From: Kosakonia arachidis
GTDB lineage: Bacteria > Pseudomonadota > Gammaproteobacteria > Enterobacterales > Enterobacteriaceae
Reading direction: 5' to 3'
DNA length: 64,000 bases
Assembly: GCF_900116535.1 (NCBI RefSeq)
Contig: NZ_FPAU01000004.1
Span: 124,001-188,000 of the forward strand
Positions 18,482-29,320 of this stretch are shown here, piece by piece (the first letter of the stretch is position 1; each line of letters begins with the position of its first letter). The notes beneath the pieces were generated by a model that saw nothing but the letters and a program-made list of their open reading frames with translations, was not told where the DNA came from and did no database searches. The translations under genes and the position numbers were made by a program.

Positions 18482-20242
18482 TCAGTTAGCGATAAAACGT
18501 TTTTCATCCGTTAACACTTGCAGCAACAAACTGAGCTGCGGTTTCTGATCGCGGATCTTCTCACCCTGCGCATTCCAGGTATGGTAATTGCCGTTAGGAC
18601 TTAGTACCAGCGTCATCTCCGGCGTAGTTATCGCCAGCGTGTCGCCGCCCGCAGCGGTGACCCAATTATGGCGGCGCGGCACATTAAACAGATCTTGCCC
18701 TTGTGACCAGGCACTGGCTGGCGTGCTGACATGCAGGAGCCGCTGCATCAACGTAGTCATCACATCTTTATGATCCGTCAGCGTATTGATGCGCTGCGCT
18801 GGTGTGCCCGGCCAGTGGATGACCAGCGGAACATGCAGCCTGCTGCGCGACCATTCGAAACTATCATCAGCTTTGCCTTCAGGAACGCCATGACCAGCGG
18901 TGATAATTACCACCGTATCGTCCAGCTTGCCGCTCGCGCGTAGCGCATCCAGCACGCGCCCTATTTGTGCATCAACATCTGCCGCTGCGCGGTTGTACTT
19001 ACGAGCGAAGTCTGGCTGTGAACTGTCCAGAGATGCCGTGCCATTCAGCGAAATCCACGAGAACCAGCGGTTATCATCCTGCGCGTAATGTTTAAGCCAA
19101 TTGATCCACTGCGAGGCGGTTTTCTCGTCACTTTGCGTTTGTGCGGCTGGTAATGAGAAATCGGAGAGCAGCGCCTGGCGGTAGAGCGGGCTGCTGAAGT
19201 CGTCCGAAGAGAACAAGCCAAGCTGGTAGCCCTGCTGGTTAAAGGCGGTGATCAGCGCAGCCGGAATACGCGCCGACAGCACGCCGTCCATGTAACCCGG
19301 TGAGATGCCGTAGAACAAGCCGAAATAGCCATTGTCGGCGGTGTTGCCGGAACTCATATGCTGCGTAAAGTTGATGTTCTGCTGCGCAAAGCTGGCGAGT
19401 TGCGGCATCTGTTTTTCATAACGTGAATAGTTGAGGCCATCAACGGTAATCAGCAACACATTCTGACCAGAACCCATATCAGCGTAGCGCAGATCGCTTA
19501 ATGGATATTGTACTGAGACGGCTTCAGGGTTGCCTTGTTCCACCAGTCTCCGCTGATAATCCTGCGCATTCAGCAAACCGTGTTTTTCCAGAAAACGGCG
19601 TGCGGTCATAGGATAAGAGAGCGGCAGGTTAGCGCGCTGCATGGTAATGGGTCGATAGAAATTGGCGTCGGCCCAAATATACATCATGTGCGTGGCGATA
19701 AAGGCGACGAAGAAAAAGGCGGCCAGCGGCTTGGCATAGTGGCGACGGCGCGTCAGGCTGCGCAGCTTCTGCCAGCTCCAGGTGGCGAATAACATCTCAA
19801 TCAGCAGGATCACAGGCACACTGATAAACATCAACTGCCAGTCCCGCGCCATTTCGTTCTGGTCCGGGTTAATCACCAGTTCCCAGACAACGGGATTGAG
19901 ATGCAGGTGGAAACGGGTAAATACTTCGCTGTCGATCAGCAGCAGCGTCATGCCCGCCGTCGCAAGGAGCGAGGACAATACGCGCATCAGGCGCTGCGAC
20001 ATCACAATAAACGTCAGCGGGAAGAGCACAAGCAAGTAGGTGGCGAACACCAGAAAGCTGAAATGCCCGACCACGCTGATATAAGAATAGATACGCCCGA
20101 AGAGAGTAGTCGGCCAGTCGGCGACGAACAGATAACGGCTACCGAGAACGATGGACAACAAAATGTTGAACAACGCAAACCAGTGCCCCCAGCTTACCAT
20201 CTGGGAGACTTTTTCACGGTAGCGCTGACGATTGGTCACCAT
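18482..20242 (-). CDS. yejM: Inner-membrane LPS regulator YejM (PbgA/LapC)
   Basis: Essential envelope protein in E. coli; it senses periplasmic-leaflet LPS and restrains LapB/FtsH degradation of LpxC, so controlling lipid A synthesis. The 586 residues equal the E. coli length. Five membrane segments occupy roughly residues 20-190, followed by a basic stretch (LRSLTRRRHYAK) and a periplasmic domain of the alkaline phosphatase/sulfatase fold (about 245-586, with VLLITVDGLNYSR and TVVIITAGHGVPEG). The sulfatase active-site residues are degenerate, as known for the family. It lies 18 bp behind yejL and probably forms one transcript with it. Confidence 0.96.
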   Translation of the reverse strand: MVTNRQRYREKVSQMVSWGHWFALFNILLSIVLGSRYLFVADWPTTLFGRIYSYISVVGHFSFLVFATYLLVLFPLTFIVMSQRLMRVLSSLLATAGMTLLLIDSEVFTRFHLHLNPVVWELVINPDQNEMARDWQLMFISVPVILLIEMLFATWSWQKLRSLTRRRHYAKPLAAFFFVAFIATHMMYIWADANFYRPITMQRANLPLSYPMTARRFLEKHGLLNAQDYQRRLVEQGNPEAVSVQYPLSDLRYADMGSGQNVLLITVDGLNYSRYEKQMPQLASFAQQNINFTQHMSSGNTADNGYFGLFYGISPGYMDGVLSARIPAALITAFNQQGYQLGLFSSDDFSSPLYRQALLSDFSLPAAQTQSDEKTASQWINWLKHYAQDDNRWFSWISLNGTASLDSSQPDFARKYNRAAADVDAQIGRVLDALRASGKLDDTVVIITAGHGVPEGKADDSFEWSRSRLHVPLVIHWPGTPAQRINTLTDHKDVMTTLMQRLLHVSTPASAWSQGQDLFNVPRRHNWVTAAGGDTLAITTPEMTLVLSPNGNYHTWNAQGEKIRDQKPQLSLLLQVLTDEKRFIAN

Positions 20243-20260
20243 AGACTGTCGATATTTTCC

Positions 20261-20488
20261 TTAATGCGCTTTGTCGTCGCCAATCGACGATTGTAACGCT
20301 TGAGCGAACGACTTTGCGATCGCCTGACGTTGTGCAGGGGCAACGCTGGTATTAATCAGGTTCGTCACCATATTGCCCAGCACCATCAGGGAGAGATCGG
20401 TCGGAGCTTTGTGTTTTTCCAGTACGTTTGCCAGCTCACTGAGCAGCTGTTCAACGTGTTCATCACTGTAACGGGAGATTTGTGGCAT
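20261..20488 (-). CDS. yejL: Conserved protein YejL (UPF0352)
   Basis: Small 75-residue cytoplasmic helical protein of the UPF0352 family. It begins [18 protein letters not shown] and resembles E. coli YejL throughout. The function is unknown. It is the first gene of a yejL-yejM pair and is divergent from yejK across 132 bp, which must contain promoters for both directions. Confidence 0.93.
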   Translation of the reverse strand: MPQISRYSDEHVEQLLSELANVLEKHKAPTDLSLMVLGNMVTNLINTSVAPAQRQAIAKSFAQALQSSIGDDKAH

Positions 20489-20620
20489 AAATCGGAATCT
20501 GTTTACTCATGAAAGGGCAACATATTACCGTAGCAATCGCTTTTTTTCTGCTTTTTTATCAGCAGTTGCACAGTCGCGTTGGTGGTGGTTGAATACCGCC
20601 GTCTAAAAGGAGAGTTTATC

Positions 20621-21628
20621 ATGAGTCTGGACATCAACCAGATTGCCCTGCACCAGCTTATCAAGCGTGATGAGCAAACCCTTGAACTGGTGCTGCGCGA
20701 TTCTTTGCTGGAACCGACCGCGCCTGTCGAAGAGATGGTGGCGGAGCTGCATCGGGTATACAGCGCCAAAAATAAAGCCTACGGTCTGTTTAACGAAGAG
20801 AGCGAACTGGCGCAGGCGCTGCGTCTTCAGCGTCAGGGCGAGGAAGCGTTCCTTGATTTCAGCCGCGCGGCAACCGGGCGCTTACGTGATGAACTGGCGA
20901 AATATCCGTTTGCCGATGGCGGTATTGTGCTGTTTTGCCACTACCGTTACCTGGCGGTGGAGTACCTGTTGGTGGCGGTGCTGAACAACTTAAGCAGCAT
21001 GCGCGTAAATGAAAACCTTGACATCAGTTCGACACATTATCTCGATATAAATCATGCTGATATCGTGGCGCGCATTGATTTAACTGAGTGGGAGACAAAT
21101 CCGGAATCAACCCGCTATCTGACTTTCCTGAAAGGGCGGGTAGGGCGCAAGGTCGCGGACTTCTTTATGGATTTCCTCGGTGCCAGTGAAGGGTTGAACG
21201 CGAAAGCGCAAAACCGTGGGCTGTTGCAGGCGGTAGACGACTTTACCGCGCAGGCCGAACTGGATAAATCAGAACGCCAGACAGTGCGACAGCAGGTTTA
21301 CACTTACTGCAATGAGCAATTGCAGGCAGGCGAAGAGATTGAACTGGCATCTCTTTCTAAAGAGCTGGCGGGCGTCAGCGAAGTAAGCTTCGAAGAATTT
21401 ACCGCAGGCCAGGGCTACGAGCTTGAAGAGAGCTTCCCGGCGGATCGTAGCACCCTTCGACAGCTGACCAAATATGCGGGCAGCGGCGGTGGTCTGACGA
21501 TCAATTTCGATGCCTTGTTACTGGGCGAACGCATCTTCTGGGATCCGGCTACGGATACGCTGACCATCAAAGGCACGCCACCTAATCTGCGTGATCAACT
21601 GCAACGTCGTTTCACCGGTGGTAAGTAA
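20621..21628 (+). CDS. yejK: Nucleoid-associated protein YejK (NdpA)
   Basis: Nucleoid-associated protein of 335 residues, the E. coli length. Its precise role is unclear; it co-purifies with the nucleoid and has been linked to topoisomerase IV. I chose the ATG at 20621 because AAGGAG lies 8 bp upstream and the protein then begins [13 protein letters not shown] as in E. coli. Conserved stretches include [20 protein letters not shown] and [18 protein letters not shown]. It is monocistronic and followed by a terminator. Confidence 0.95.
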   Translation: MSLDINQIALHQLIKRDEQTLELVLRDSLLEPTAPVEEMVAELHRVYSAKNKAYGLFNEESELAQALRLQRQGEEAFLDFSRAATGRLRDELAKYPFADGGIVLFCHYRYLAVEYLLVAVLNNLSSMRVNENLDISSTHYLDINHADIVARIDLTEWETNPESTRYLTFLKGRVGRKVADFFMDFLGASEGLNAKAQNRGLLQAVDDFTAQAELDKSERQTVRQQVYTYCNEQLQAGEEIELASLSKELAGVSEVSFEEFTAGQGYELEESFPADRSTLRQLTKYAGSGGGLTINFDALLLGERIFWDPATDTLTIKGTPPNLRDQLQRRFTGGK

Positions 21629-21634
21629 TCGGTT

Positions 21635-21662
21635 AAAACCTGCTCATGGGTAGGTTTTCTTT
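21635..21662 (+). terminator. yejK terminator
   Basis: AAAACCT and AGGTTTT arms with a 10-nt loop are followed by CTTTT, just after the yejK stop. Confidence 0.7.
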
Positions 21663-21736
21663 TACGCACGACCGGAGCCGCGCGTATGACTCCACGTCCG
21701 GGTATCGGTCAGTCGTTTATCGACGTTAAGAAGGCA

Positions 21737-21764
21737 TAAAAAAACCCCGCCGGAGCGGGGTTTT
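21737..21764 (-). terminator. rplY terminator (probably bidirectional)
   Basis: ACCCCGC and GCGGGGT pair around CGGA and are flanked by A and T runs on the two sides, so the hairpin can end rplY on the minus strand and yejK read-through on the plus strand. Confidence 0.85.
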
Positions 21765-21781
21765 CTTCAACTTGTCGGCGA

Positions 21782-22066
21782 TTAAGCGCGAACGAAGTCG
21801 ATGTGAGCCAGGCGTACTTTGAACGCGTGACGCTGTACAGCCTGAACTTTCACTTTTACTTCTTTGCCATCAACTGCAATGGTCAGAACGTCGCTGTAGA
21901 ATTCAGCTTTAGCCTGCATGTTCCACAGTTTGTCATGATCCAGTTCGATAGCGATCGGCGCTTCAGTTCCACCGTAGATGATTGCCGGGAACTTGTTCGC
22001 TGCGCGCAGGCGGCGGCTCGCACCCTTACCCTGCTCTTTACGTACTTCTGCGTTAATAGTAAACAT
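21782..22066 (-). CDS. rplY: 50S ribosomal protein L25
   Basis: Single-domain 5S rRNA-binding protein of the large subunit central protuberance. The 94 residues match the short enterobacterial form, which lacks the CTC-type C-terminal extension. It begins [20 protein letters not shown] and contains the RNA-contact segments [10 protein letters not shown] and [11 protein letters not shown] strong terminator follows. It is the only gene in its transcript as far as can be seen. Confidence 0.97.
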   Translation of the reverse strand: MFTINAEVRKEQGKGASRRLRAANKFPAIIYGGTEAPIAIELDHDKLWNMQAKAEFYSDVLTIAVDGKEVKVKVQAVQRHAFKVRLAHIDFVRA

Positions 22067-22190
22067 TTAAATCTCTCTTAAATAAATCCTGTTACAGGCG
22101 ACCCAGCAACAGGCAGATGATCGGCTTTGCGGATGCAAAAGCGGGCGGTATTCTATCCCCGAACGTTCGATACATCAATCAAAAGTACAT

Positions 22191-23951
22191 TTACCCGCGC
22201 AATTCATGTGCCCGCCGGAAGCGCCCCTCATAATCAAACACTTTTTCCCGCACCTGCCAGTACTGACCTTTCATTCGGGCAACCACAAAATCGGGATGAC
22301 GTAACAGCACCTGCTGCGCCACGATATCGGCGGCGACAACCCAACGCAGCGGCACGCCGGGGGTGCGCGTATGCGGGCGGATAAACAGCTGTTCGAAAGC
22401 GGTTCGCTGTGCTGGTGTCTGCAAACGGAAACGTTCGCTGACATCGGCACCATCTTCATCGTAATAGGTGATTTTTAGCCATTCACCTTTCTCATCAGCA
22501 CCGTGTTGTAGCGTCATGCCACTACAGCGTAGCACCAGCGCATCTTTTAAATTCAGCGCCGCTTTTAGCATATCGTCTGGATCGACAAGCACGGTATCGC
22601 AGGCGCGGCAGCGACGGGCTGCGATATCGTTTTCCGCATTGCACTGCGGACAGTTTTTAAAGCGAAAACGGTAATCACATTGTTCGCGGTTGCCTTCATC
22701 GTCTTCCAGCCAGCCCTGGCAGCGGCGACCAAAGTGTTCAATTAGCGTACCGTCGGCAGTGGTTTTTCCCCAGAAGGTATTGGCAAAGCCGCAGCCGGGG
22801 CAGAAAACCTGAACAGGGACGTTATCGCTTTTGCGTTTTGGCGCACCAATTTCCGGCGCATAGAGATCGTGAGGGTTACCGGCATAATCAAGGATCAGAC
22901 AGTCGGTTTTACCGGGCGCAAGTCGCAGGCCGCGTCCGACAATTTGCTGATACAGACTAACGGATTCCGTTGGCCGTAAAATAGCAATTAAATCAACATG
23001 TGGCGCATCGAAACCGGTGGTCAGCACCGCCACGTTAACCAGGTAACGGAACTGCTGATTTTTGAATGCCTCAATCAATGCATCGCGTTGCGGACCTGGC
23101 GTTTCACCGGTGATGAGCGCCGCATCGTTTGCAGGTAACAGGCCGGTGATCTCCCGTGCATGCTCGACGGTCGCTGCAAAAATCATCGCTCCTTTGCGCG
23201 TTTGCGCGAATTCAATAATCTGGCTGATGATATGCGGGGTAATGCGCTGCTGCTTTTTCAGTTCACGGTTAAGATCCACCTCGCTGAACAGCCCATTACT
23301 TTGCGCCTGTAAGCGGCTGAAATCGTACTGCATGACCGGCATATCCAGCCGTTCCGGCGGCGTTAAATAACCGTGCTTGATCATATAACGTAGCGGTAGC
23401 TCATAAATGCAGTCGCGGAACAGCGCTTTTTCATCGCCGCGTACCATGCCGTGATAATGAAAGCGGTAAATCCAGCCTTTCCCCAGCCGGAAAGGCGTGG
23501 CGGTAAGGCCAAGCAAACGCACGTGAGGGTTCACTTCGCGCAAGTGGCTGAGGATTTGCTGGTACTGGCTGTCGTCATCGTCGCTAATACGATGACACTC
23601 GTCGACTACCAGCAAAGAAAACTCGCTCTGAAACTGCTCCAGGTTGCGCGCCACCGACTGTACGCTGCCGAACACCACTTTTCCGTGGCTCTGCTTACGC
23701 TTCAGCCCGGCGGCGAAAATGTCGGCCTCCAGCCCCAGCGCAACATATTTCGCATGATTCTGCGCTACCAGTTCTTTGACGTGTGCCAGCACCAGTACGC
23801 GGCCCCGAGCGAGCCTTGCCAGTTCAGCGATCACCAGACTTTTTCCCGCACCGGTAGGAAGCACTATCACGGCAGGTTCAGCATGTTTGCGGAAATGGGC
23901 GAGGGTGGCATCCACCGCTTCGCGTTGATAGGGGCGTAGCGTAAAAGTCAT
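22191..23951 (-). CDS. radD: DNA repair helicase-like ATPase RadD (YejH)
   Basis: Superfamily 2 ATPase of 586 residues; in E. coli RadD interacts with SSB and RecA and helps resolve recombination intermediates after radiation damage. Walker A is [10 protein letters not shown] near residue 35, the DEAD-type box is DECH (about 138-141), motif III is GLTATP, and motif VI is QIVGRGLRL. The C-terminal part has zinc-binding Cys clusters: CPGCGF, the CQGW/QCDYR pair, and [19 protein letters not shown]. It is divergent from rsuA and follows its own promoter. Confidence 0.95.
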   Translation of the reverse strand: MTFTLRPYQREAVDATLAHFRKHAEPAVIVLPTGAGKSLVIAELARLARGRVLVLAHVKELVAQNHAKYVALGLEADIFAAGLKRKQSHGKVVFGSVQSVARNLEQFQSEFSLLVVDECHRISDDDDSQYQQILSHLREVNPHVRLLGLTATPFRLGKGWIYRFHYHGMVRGDEKALFRDCIYELPLRYMIKHGYLTPPERLDMPVMQYDFSRLQAQSNGLFSEVDLNRELKKQQRITPHIISQIIEFAQTRKGAMIFAATVEHAREITGLLPANDAALITGETPGPQRDALIEAFKNQQFRYLVNVAVLTTGFDAPHVDLIAILRPTESVSLYQQIVGRGLRLAPGKTDCLILDYAGNPHDLYAPEIGAPKRKSDNVPVQVFCPGCGFANTFWGKTTADGTLIEHFGRRCQGWLEDDEGNREQCDYRFRFKNCPQCNAENDIAARRCRACDTVLVDPDDMLKAALNLKDALVLRCSGMTLQHGADEKGEWLKITYYDEDGADVSERFRLQTPAQRTAFEQLFIRPHTRTPGVPLRWVVAADIVAQQVLLRHPDFVVARMKGQYWQVREKVFDYEGRFRRAHELRG

Positions 23952-24099
23952 GGTCTCGATGGGTTGCAGGGTGACGCTGCACAGTATGCCACGAATCTTT
24001 CCTTTGAGCGGTTTGTGATGCTCGTTATACTGTCAGGGTACTCATTTCTTCTTGTGGGCATTTTGCCCGCACCCAGCACCATACAGGCCAGAAAAATTC

Positions 24100-24807
24100 A
24101 TGCGACTTGATAAGTTTATCGCTCAGCAGCTTGGCGTCAGCCGGGCGATTGCCGGGCGTGAAATCCGCGCCAGCCGTGTTAGTGTTGACGGTGACATCGT
24201 CAGAGATGCTGCCTTTAAACTGCAACCAGAACACGAGGTTGAATACGAGGGCAACACCCTGGTTCAGCAGAATGGCCCGCGCTATTTTATGCTGCATAAA
24301 CCGGAAGGTTATGTCTGTTCTACTGACGATCCGGATCATCCCACCGTGCTCTATTTTCTTGATGAACCGGTTGCCCACAAGCTGCATGCCGCAGGGCGTC
24401 TGGATATCGATACTACCGGGTTGGTGCTGATGACCGATGATGGCCAGTGGTCGCACCGTATTACTTCGCCACGCCATCATTGTGAAAAAACCTATCTGGT
24501 GACGCTTGAGTCTCCGGTCACTGAAGAGATCGCCGCGCAGTTTGCTCATGGCATCCAGTTGCATAACGAGAAAGATCTCACCAAACCCGCAGCGCTGGAA
24601 GTGATCACCCCGACGCAGGTGCGCCTGACCATCAGTGAAGGTCGCTATCATCAGGTGAAACGCATGTTTGCGGCTGTCGGTAATCATGTCATCGCGCTGC
24701 ACCGCGAGCGGATCGGCACGATTGCGTTGGATGAGGCGTTGGCTCCCGGTGAGTATCGGCCGCTGACAGAAGATGAAATTGCCAGCGTTGGCATGCCTTT
24801 TCGTTAA
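24100..24807 (+). CDS. rsuA: 16S rRNA pseudouridine(516) synthase RsuA
   Basis: Makes pseudouridine 516 in helix 18 of 16S rRNA. The 235 residues start at the ATG at 24100 ([16 protein letters not shown]), matching E. coli RsuA; an in-frame upstream start would add 16 unrelated residues. An N-terminal S4-like RNA-binding domain (about 1-60) precedes the catalytic domain, where the active Asp lies in [38 protein letters not shown] is the other family signature. Its end is 15 bp from bcr, so the two are probably co-transcribed. Confidence 0.96.
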   Translation: MRLDKFIAQQLGVSRAIAGREIRASRVSVDGDIVRDAAFKLQPEHEVEYEGNTLVQQNGPRYFMLHKPEGYVCSTDDPDHPTVLYFLDEPVAHKLHAAGRLDIDTTGLVLMTDDGQWSHRITSPRHHCEKTYLVTLESPVTEEIAAQFAHGIQLHNEKDLTKPAALEVITPTQVRLTISEGRYHQVKRMFAAVGNHVIALHRERIGTIALDEALAPGEYRPLTEDEIASVGMPFR

Positions 24808-24822
24808 TTTCAGGAGATCTTA

Positions 24823-26016
24823 GTGACCAGTAGGCCACACTCTTCACTGAGTATTGTGTTCATTCTTGGCCTGTTGGCCATGCTGATGCCGTTATCCATC
24901 GATATGTATCTGCCGGCACTGCCAGTGATCGCCGAGCAGTTTAGCGTCCCGGCAGGCAGCGCACAGATGACTCTCAGCACTTATATTCTGGGGTTCGCGG
25001 TGGGGCAGTTGCTATACGGGCCGATGGCTGACAGCATCGGGCGTAAGCCGGTTATCCTCGGGGGAACGCTGATCTTTGCTGCTGCGGCAGTGGCTTGTGC
25101 GCTGGCGCAGAGCATAGATCAATTGATCACCATGCGTTTTTTCCACGGCCTGGCGGCAGCGGCAGCGAGTGTGGTGATCAACGCCTTGATGCGCGATATC
25201 TACCCCCGTGAAGAGTTCTCGCGCATGATGTCGTTTGTCATGCTGGTCACCACCATTGCGCCATTGCTGGCACCAATGATCGGCGGCGCGGTGCTGGTCT
25301 GGTTTAGCTGGCATGCTATTTTCTGGATCCTGGCAATTGCTGCGCTACTGGCGTCGGTGATGATTATGCTATTTATCCGCGAAACGCTGCCTGTCGAGAA
25401 ACGGCATAAGTTTCACCTGCGCACGACTATCGGCAACTTTGCTTCGCTGTTTCGCCACAAGCGTGTGCTGAGCTATATGCTGGCGAGTGGCTTCAGCTTT
25501 GCCGGAATGTTCTCCTTTCTCAGCGCCGGGCCGTTCGTCTATATCCAAATCAACCACGTTGCACCACAGCATTTTGGTTACTACTTTGCGCTGAACATTG
25601 TGTTCCTGTTTATCATGACGATTATTAACGGCCGTTTTGTGCGTCGTGTCGGCGCGCTGAACATGTTCCGCAGCGGGTTGTGGATCCAGTTTGCGATGGC
25701 TATCTGGATGGTGGTGACAGCCTTGTTGGGCGTGGGCTTCTGGGCGCTGGTGCTTGGCGTGGCGGCATTTGTCGGCTGCGTATCGCTGGTGGCATCCAAT
25801 GCGATGGCCGTTATTCTTGATGAATTCCCGCATATGGCAGGAACAGCATCGTCGCTGGCGGGCACGTTCCGCTTCGGCATCGGCGCGATGGTCGGTGCGT
25901 TGTTGTCGATGGCGACCTTTAACACCGCCTGGCCCATGATTTGGTCGATCACCTTTTGTGCGACCAGTTCAATCCTCTTTTACCTCTATGCCAGCCGCTC
26001 AAAGAAATCTGCCTGA
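24823..26016 (+). CDS. bcr: MFS multidrug efflux transporter Bcr
   Basis: Proton-driven exporter of the DHA1 family with 12 predicted membrane segments, 397 residues; E. coli Bcr exports bicyclomycin, sulfonamides and dipeptides. The start is GTG at 24823 with CAGGAG 7 bp before it. The motif A region reads [15 protein letters not shown] between helices 2 and 3. [13 protein letters not shown] in helix 1 is the hallmark of this subfamily. It follows rsuA by 15 bp and is closed by a terminator. Confidence 0.95.
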   Translation: MTSRPHSSLSIVFILGLLAMLMPLSIDMYLPALPVIAEQFSVPAGSAQMTLSTYILGFAVGQLLYGPMADSIGRKPVILGGTLIFAAAAVACALAQSIDQLITMRFFHGLAAAAASVVINALMRDIYPREEFSRMMSFVMLVTTIAPLLAPMIGGAVLVWFSWHAIFWILAIAALLASVMIMLFIRETLPVEKRHKFHLRTTIGNFASLFRHKRVLSYMLASGFSFAGMFSFLSAGPFVYIQINHVAPQHFGYYFALNIVFLFIMTIINGRFVRRVGALNMFRSGLWIQFAMAIWMVVTALLGVGFWALVLGVAAFVGCVSLVASNAMAVILDEFPHMAGTASSLAGTFRFGIGAMVGALLSMATFNTAWPMIWSITFCATSSILFYLYASRSKKSA

Positions 26017-26025
26017 ATCTTCACC

Positions 26026-26056
26026 AAAGGGAGCGTGAAAACGTTCCCTTTTTTGA
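26026..26056 (+). terminator. bcr terminator
   Basis: AAAGGGAGCG and CGTTCCCTTT pair (one G-T type mismatch position) around TGAAAA and are followed by T residues, 10 bp after the bcr stop. Confidence 0.85.
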
Positions 26057-26123
26057 TGCATGTCAACCCAAGACGATATACATTCGCCTGTGATTGTTTA
26101 TTTTATGTAAAATCAATTAGTGT

Positions 26124-26267
26124 AAAAAGTCACATCATTGTAGTGAAAAAGGTTGAGTTAGATCGCAGAAACGGGTACATATAGCGCGAAACACGGTCCG
26201 CTGCTGACCCATTAAAACCCAGATAAATGGGCAGCAAGCCCATGAGCTGCGCAGGATGTGACTTTTT
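26124..26267. other. Putative structured RNA or DNA element upstream of yejG
   Basis: A perfect 13-bp inverted repeat, AAAAAGTCACATC (26124-26136) and GATGTGACTTTTT (26255-26267), closes a 118-nt interior. Inside are CGCAG (26164-26168) with CTGCG (26247-26251), GCTG-A-CCCATT (26203-26213) with AATGGGCAGC (26226-26235), and GCAGC (26231-26235) with GCTGC (26246-26250). The last two helices share bases and exclude each other. There is no coding frame of note. I do not recognise it as a known RNA family. Strand is undecided because the outer helix reads equally well both ways. Confidence 0.4.
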
Positions 26268-26275
26268 CTGCGTAG

Positions 26276-26309
26276 TTGACAAGATGAATTGTCAAACTTG
26301 TGTTAATAT
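26276..26309 (+). promoter_or_regulatory. Palindromic operator and possible yejG promoter
   Basis: TTGACAA and TTGTCAA form 7-bp arms around a 6-bp spacer (26276-26295). TGTTAATAT at 26301-26309 resembles an extended -10, which would place the start near 26316. The TTGACA hexamer is 22 bp from that -10, too far for a normal -35. Confidence 0.35.
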
Positions 26310-26354
26310 AAATGTGAAATATTTGTGAAGTGAAAGTGCTTCTGGGGAAAGAAA

Positions 26355-26699
26355 GTGAATACATTACAGCTCTCCATCATCCATCGTCTGCCCCAGTCTT
26401 ATCGCTGGCTGGATGGTTTTGCAGGCGCAAAAGTTGAACCGATTCCGCAAAATGGTCAGTCTGCGGAAGACAGCCTTGTCGCCTTAAAATTGCTCAGTCC
26501 GGATGGTGATAATGCCTGGCCGGTCATGCATAAGCTCAGCCAGGCGTTGAGTGATATTGAGGTAGATTGTTCCGTTCTGGAGTGTGAAGGGGAGCCGTGC
26601 CTGTTCGTCAACTGCCAGGATGTGTTTGCTGCCACCTGCCGCCTGAAAAACTTTGGCGTTGCCATCGCCGAACCCTTCTCCCGCCAAAACCCGTTCTGA
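26355..26699 (+). CDS. yejG: Conserved protein YejG
   Basis: Cytoplasmic protein of 114 residues, the same length as E. coli YejG and similar over its full length ([35 protein letters not shown]). The start is GTG at 26355, preceded by a purine-rich GGGGAAAGAAA. The function is not established; reports link it to aminoglycoside tolerance in some enterobacteria. It is convergent with yejF, separated by only 3 bp. The 338-bp region before it holds the inverted-repeat element described separately. Confidence 0.9.
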   Translation: MNTLQLSIIHRLPQSYRWLDGFAGAKVEPIPQNGQSAEDSLVALKLLSPDGDNAWPVMHKLSQALSDIEVDCSVLECEGEPCLFVNCQDVFAATCRLKNFGVAIAEPFSRQNPF

Positions 26700-26702
26700 A
26701 CG

Positions 26703-28292
26703 TCAGCTTAATGCCAACAGCTGGCGTGTATATGCCTGTGCTGGTGCACTAAAAATACGCTGACACTCACCCTGCTCAACGACTTCACCCTGTTTCAGCA
26801 CAATGACCTGATGACATAAAGCGCGGATCACCTGCAAATCGTGGCTGATGAAGATATACGCCAGCCGATGCGTTTGCTGTAAGGACTTGAGCAACGTAAG
26901 AATCTGCGCCTGCACGGTGCGATCCAGCGATGAGGTGGGTTCATCCAGAATAATCAGCTCAGGTTTCAGGATCAGCGCGCGGGCAATTGCAATTCGCTGG
27001 CGCTGGCCACCTGAAAACTCGCCGGGAAAACGCCGCCGTGTTTCAGGATCCAGACCTACTTCCTGCATCACTTCTATCACACGTTGCTCGCGAGCATCCC
27101 GCGTTAACGCAGGATGATGCACCCGTAAACCCTCTTCGATAATTTGCAGTGCGCTGAGGCGAGGATTGAGCGCAGAATTGGGATCCTGAAACACCACCTG
27201 GATGCGATGGCGAACTGGCAGCATCTGCTGACGATTCCAGAGATGCAGCGGTTTACCGGCAAAAGAAATCGTGCCCTGCGAAGCCACCAGGCGCAGCAAC
27301 GCAAGCCCGGTTGTGCTTTTACCGGATCCTGATTCGCCTACCAGCCCCAGTGTTTCACCCGCCCGCAGGGAAAAGTTAATGTTCCGCACCACCTGATTAT
27401 GCGCGACCACACGCTTAAGAATCCCTTTATGAACCGGGAAGCTGACACTAAGATTTTGTACTTCCAGTAACGATGGTGCATCCTCAGGAAGCGGAACGGG
27501 ATCGCCTGATGGCTCGCTGTTGAGCAACCGTTGGGTGTAGGGATGCGTTGGCGCGCTGAACAGCGCCCGGGCGCTGTTTTGCTCGACGCTGCGACCGTTC
27601 TGCATCACGGCGACATTGTCCGCCAGCTTGCGCACGATGCCCAGATCATGGGTGATAAACAGCAGCCCCATATTCAACTCATCTCGCAGTTCGCGCAGCA
27701 GCTTCAGGATTTGCGCCTGCACGGAAACATCCAGCGCGGTGGTGGGTTCGTCAGCAATCAGCAGTTCGGGTCGCGTCAACAGCGCCATTGCGATCATCAC
27801 GCGCTGGCGTTCGCCGCCAGAAAATTGATGTGGAAAATCCCCTAATCGCTGGCGCGCGTTTCGTATTCCGACCCGATCCAGACAATCAAGGATCTCTGCG
27901 CGCGCGGCTTCACGGCGCATTCCCCGGTGCAGCGAGAGTACCTCATAAAGCTGTTTTTCCAGCGTGTGTAGGGGGTTAAGCGACACCATGGGTTCCTGGA
28001 AAATCATGGCGATGGTGTTGCCGCGTACGCCACGTAGCGTGCGTTCACTGGCATGCAGCAACGACTCGCCGTGGAACAAAATATCGCCCTCAGGATAAAC
28101 CACCGGAGGTGAAGGCAGAAGACGTAGGATCGACAGTGCGCTGACGCTTTTGCCGGAACCGGATTCTCCCACCAGCGCCAGTGTTTCACCGGCTTCGATA
28201 CATAAGGAGAGATCGCTGACGACGGGGCGTAACGTCTGCTGCTGGCGAAAAGCAATAGAGAGGGAATTGATGGAGAGCAGGGGAGTGGCCAT
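26703..28292 (-). CDS. yejF: Microcin C/peptide ABC importer, fused ATPase YejF
   Basis: ATP-hydrolysing subunit of the YejABEF importer. The 529 residues contain two complete nucleotide-binding domains: Walker A GESGSGKS twice (near 40 and 317), signatures SGGERQ and SGGQRQ, and Walker [13 protein letters not shown] and [12 protein letters not shown]. Each half carries the C-terminal extension typical of oligopeptide/dipeptide ATPases. It starts 2 bp after yejE, at the end of the yejABEF operon. In E. coli this system takes up microcin C and peptide fragments. Confidence 0.96.
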   Translation of the reverse strand: MATPLLSINSLSIAFRQQQTLRPVVSDLSLCIEAGETLALVGESGSGKSVSALSILRLLPSPPVVYPEGDILFHGESLLHASERTLRGVRGNTIAMIFQEPMVSLNPLHTLEKQLYEVLSLHRGMRREAARAEILDCLDRVGIRNARQRLGDFPHQFSGGERQRVMIAMALLTRPELLIADEPTTALDVSVQAQILKLLRELRDELNMGLLFITHDLGIVRKLADNVAVMQNGRSVEQNSARALFSAPTHPYTQRLLNSEPSGDPVPLPEDAPSLLEVQNLSVSFPVHKGILKRVVAHNQVVRNINFSLRAGETLGLVGESGSGKSTTGLALLRLVASQGTISFAGKPLHLWNRQQMLPVRHRIQVVFQDPNSALNPRLSALQIIEEGLRVHHPALTRDAREQRVIEVMQEVGLDPETRRRFPGEFSGGQRQRIAIARALILKPELIILDEPTSSLDRTVQAQILTLLKSLQQTHRLAYIFISHDLQVIRALCHQVIVLKQGEVVEQGECQRIFSAPAQAYTRQLLALS

Positions 28293-28294
28293 GG

Positions 28295-29320
28295 TTACAC
28301 CGCCTTATTTGGATCAAATGCGTCGCGCACTGCCTCGCCGATAAAAATCAGCAGCGAAAGCAGCAGGGCGGTGGAGACAAATGCGGCGATCCCCAGCCAC
28401 GGTGCTTGTAAGTTATTTTTCCCCTGTAACAGCAACTCGCCCAGCGACGGCGACCCAAGTGGCAAACCAAAGCCGAGGAAATCCAGCGAAGTCAGCGTCC
28501 CCACTGAGCCGCAAAGTACGAATGGCAGCAGCGTCAGGGTGGCGACCATCGCATTAGGCAACATATGGCGCAGCATAATAGCGCGATCGCTAACTCCCAG
28601 CGCCTGAGCGGCACGGATATAGTCAAAATTACGTGTGCGCAGGAATTCAGCGCGGACCACGCTGACCAGCGTCATCCAGCCGAATAGCACAGTAATACCC
28701 AGCAGCCACCAGAAACCTGGCTGGATCACGCTGGAGAGCAAAATAATTAAAAATAGCGTTGGCAGACCGGACCAGACTTCAATAAAACGTTGTCCAAGCA
28801 GGTCGATCTTACCGCCGTAATAGCCCTGTAGTGCGCCAGCCAAGATGCCAATGACACTGGTACAAAAAGTCAACATCAGGCCGAATAGTAGCGAAATCCG
28901 CGTACCATAGAGGATCCGCGCCAGCACATCACCGCCATTCGCATCGGTGCCAAGCCAGTTTTGTGCTGAAGGTGGCGAGGGAAAGGGGGTGGTGGTGTCA
29001 TAGTTAATGCTGCGCGCGCCGAATCGCACTGGTGCCCACAACGCCCAGCCGTGCTCTTCAAGCCGTTTTTTCAGCCATGGATCCTGATAATCCGCTGCGG
29101 TGGCCAACGGGCCACCAAAATCGCTTTCACTGTAATTTTTGACCAGTGGGACATACCAATGCCCTTCATAACGCACCAGCAGTGGCCGGTCATTCGCCAC
29201 CAGTTCGGCAAACAGGCTGAGAATAAAAATGGTTAAAAAGATCCACAGCGACCAGTAGCCGCGCCGGTTATGGCGAAAGCGCTCCCAGCGCATCTGGTTG
29301 ACGTAGCTAAGTTGAAACAT
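28295..29320 (-). CDS. yejE: Peptide ABC importer permease YejE
   Basis: Inner-membrane permease of the DppC/OppC type, 341 residues as in E. coli. The first membrane segment (about 22-42) is followed by a periplasmic insertion of about 90 residues with LGTDANGGDVLARILYG, then five more segments. The EAA loop that docks on the ATPase reads EFLRTRNFDYIRAAQALGVSD. Its ATG overlaps the yejB stop (TGATG), so the two are translationally coupled. Confidence 0.96.
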   Translation of the reverse strand: MFQLSYVNQMRWERFRHNRRGYWSLWIFLTIFILSLFAELVANDRPLLVRYEGHWYVPLVKNYSESDFGGPLATAADYQDPWLKKRLEEHGWALWAPVRFGARSINYDTTTPFPSPPSAQNWLGTDANGGDVLARILYGTRISLLFGLMLTFCTSVIGILAGALQGYYGGKIDLLGQRFIEVWSGLPTLFLIILLSSVIQPGFWWLLGITVLFGWMTLVSVVRAEFLRTRNFDYIRAAQALGVSDRAIMLRHMLPNAMVATLTLLPFVLCGSVGTLTSLDFLGFGLPLGSPSLGELLLQGKNNLQAPWLGIAAFVSTALLLSLLIFIGEAVRDAFDPNKAV

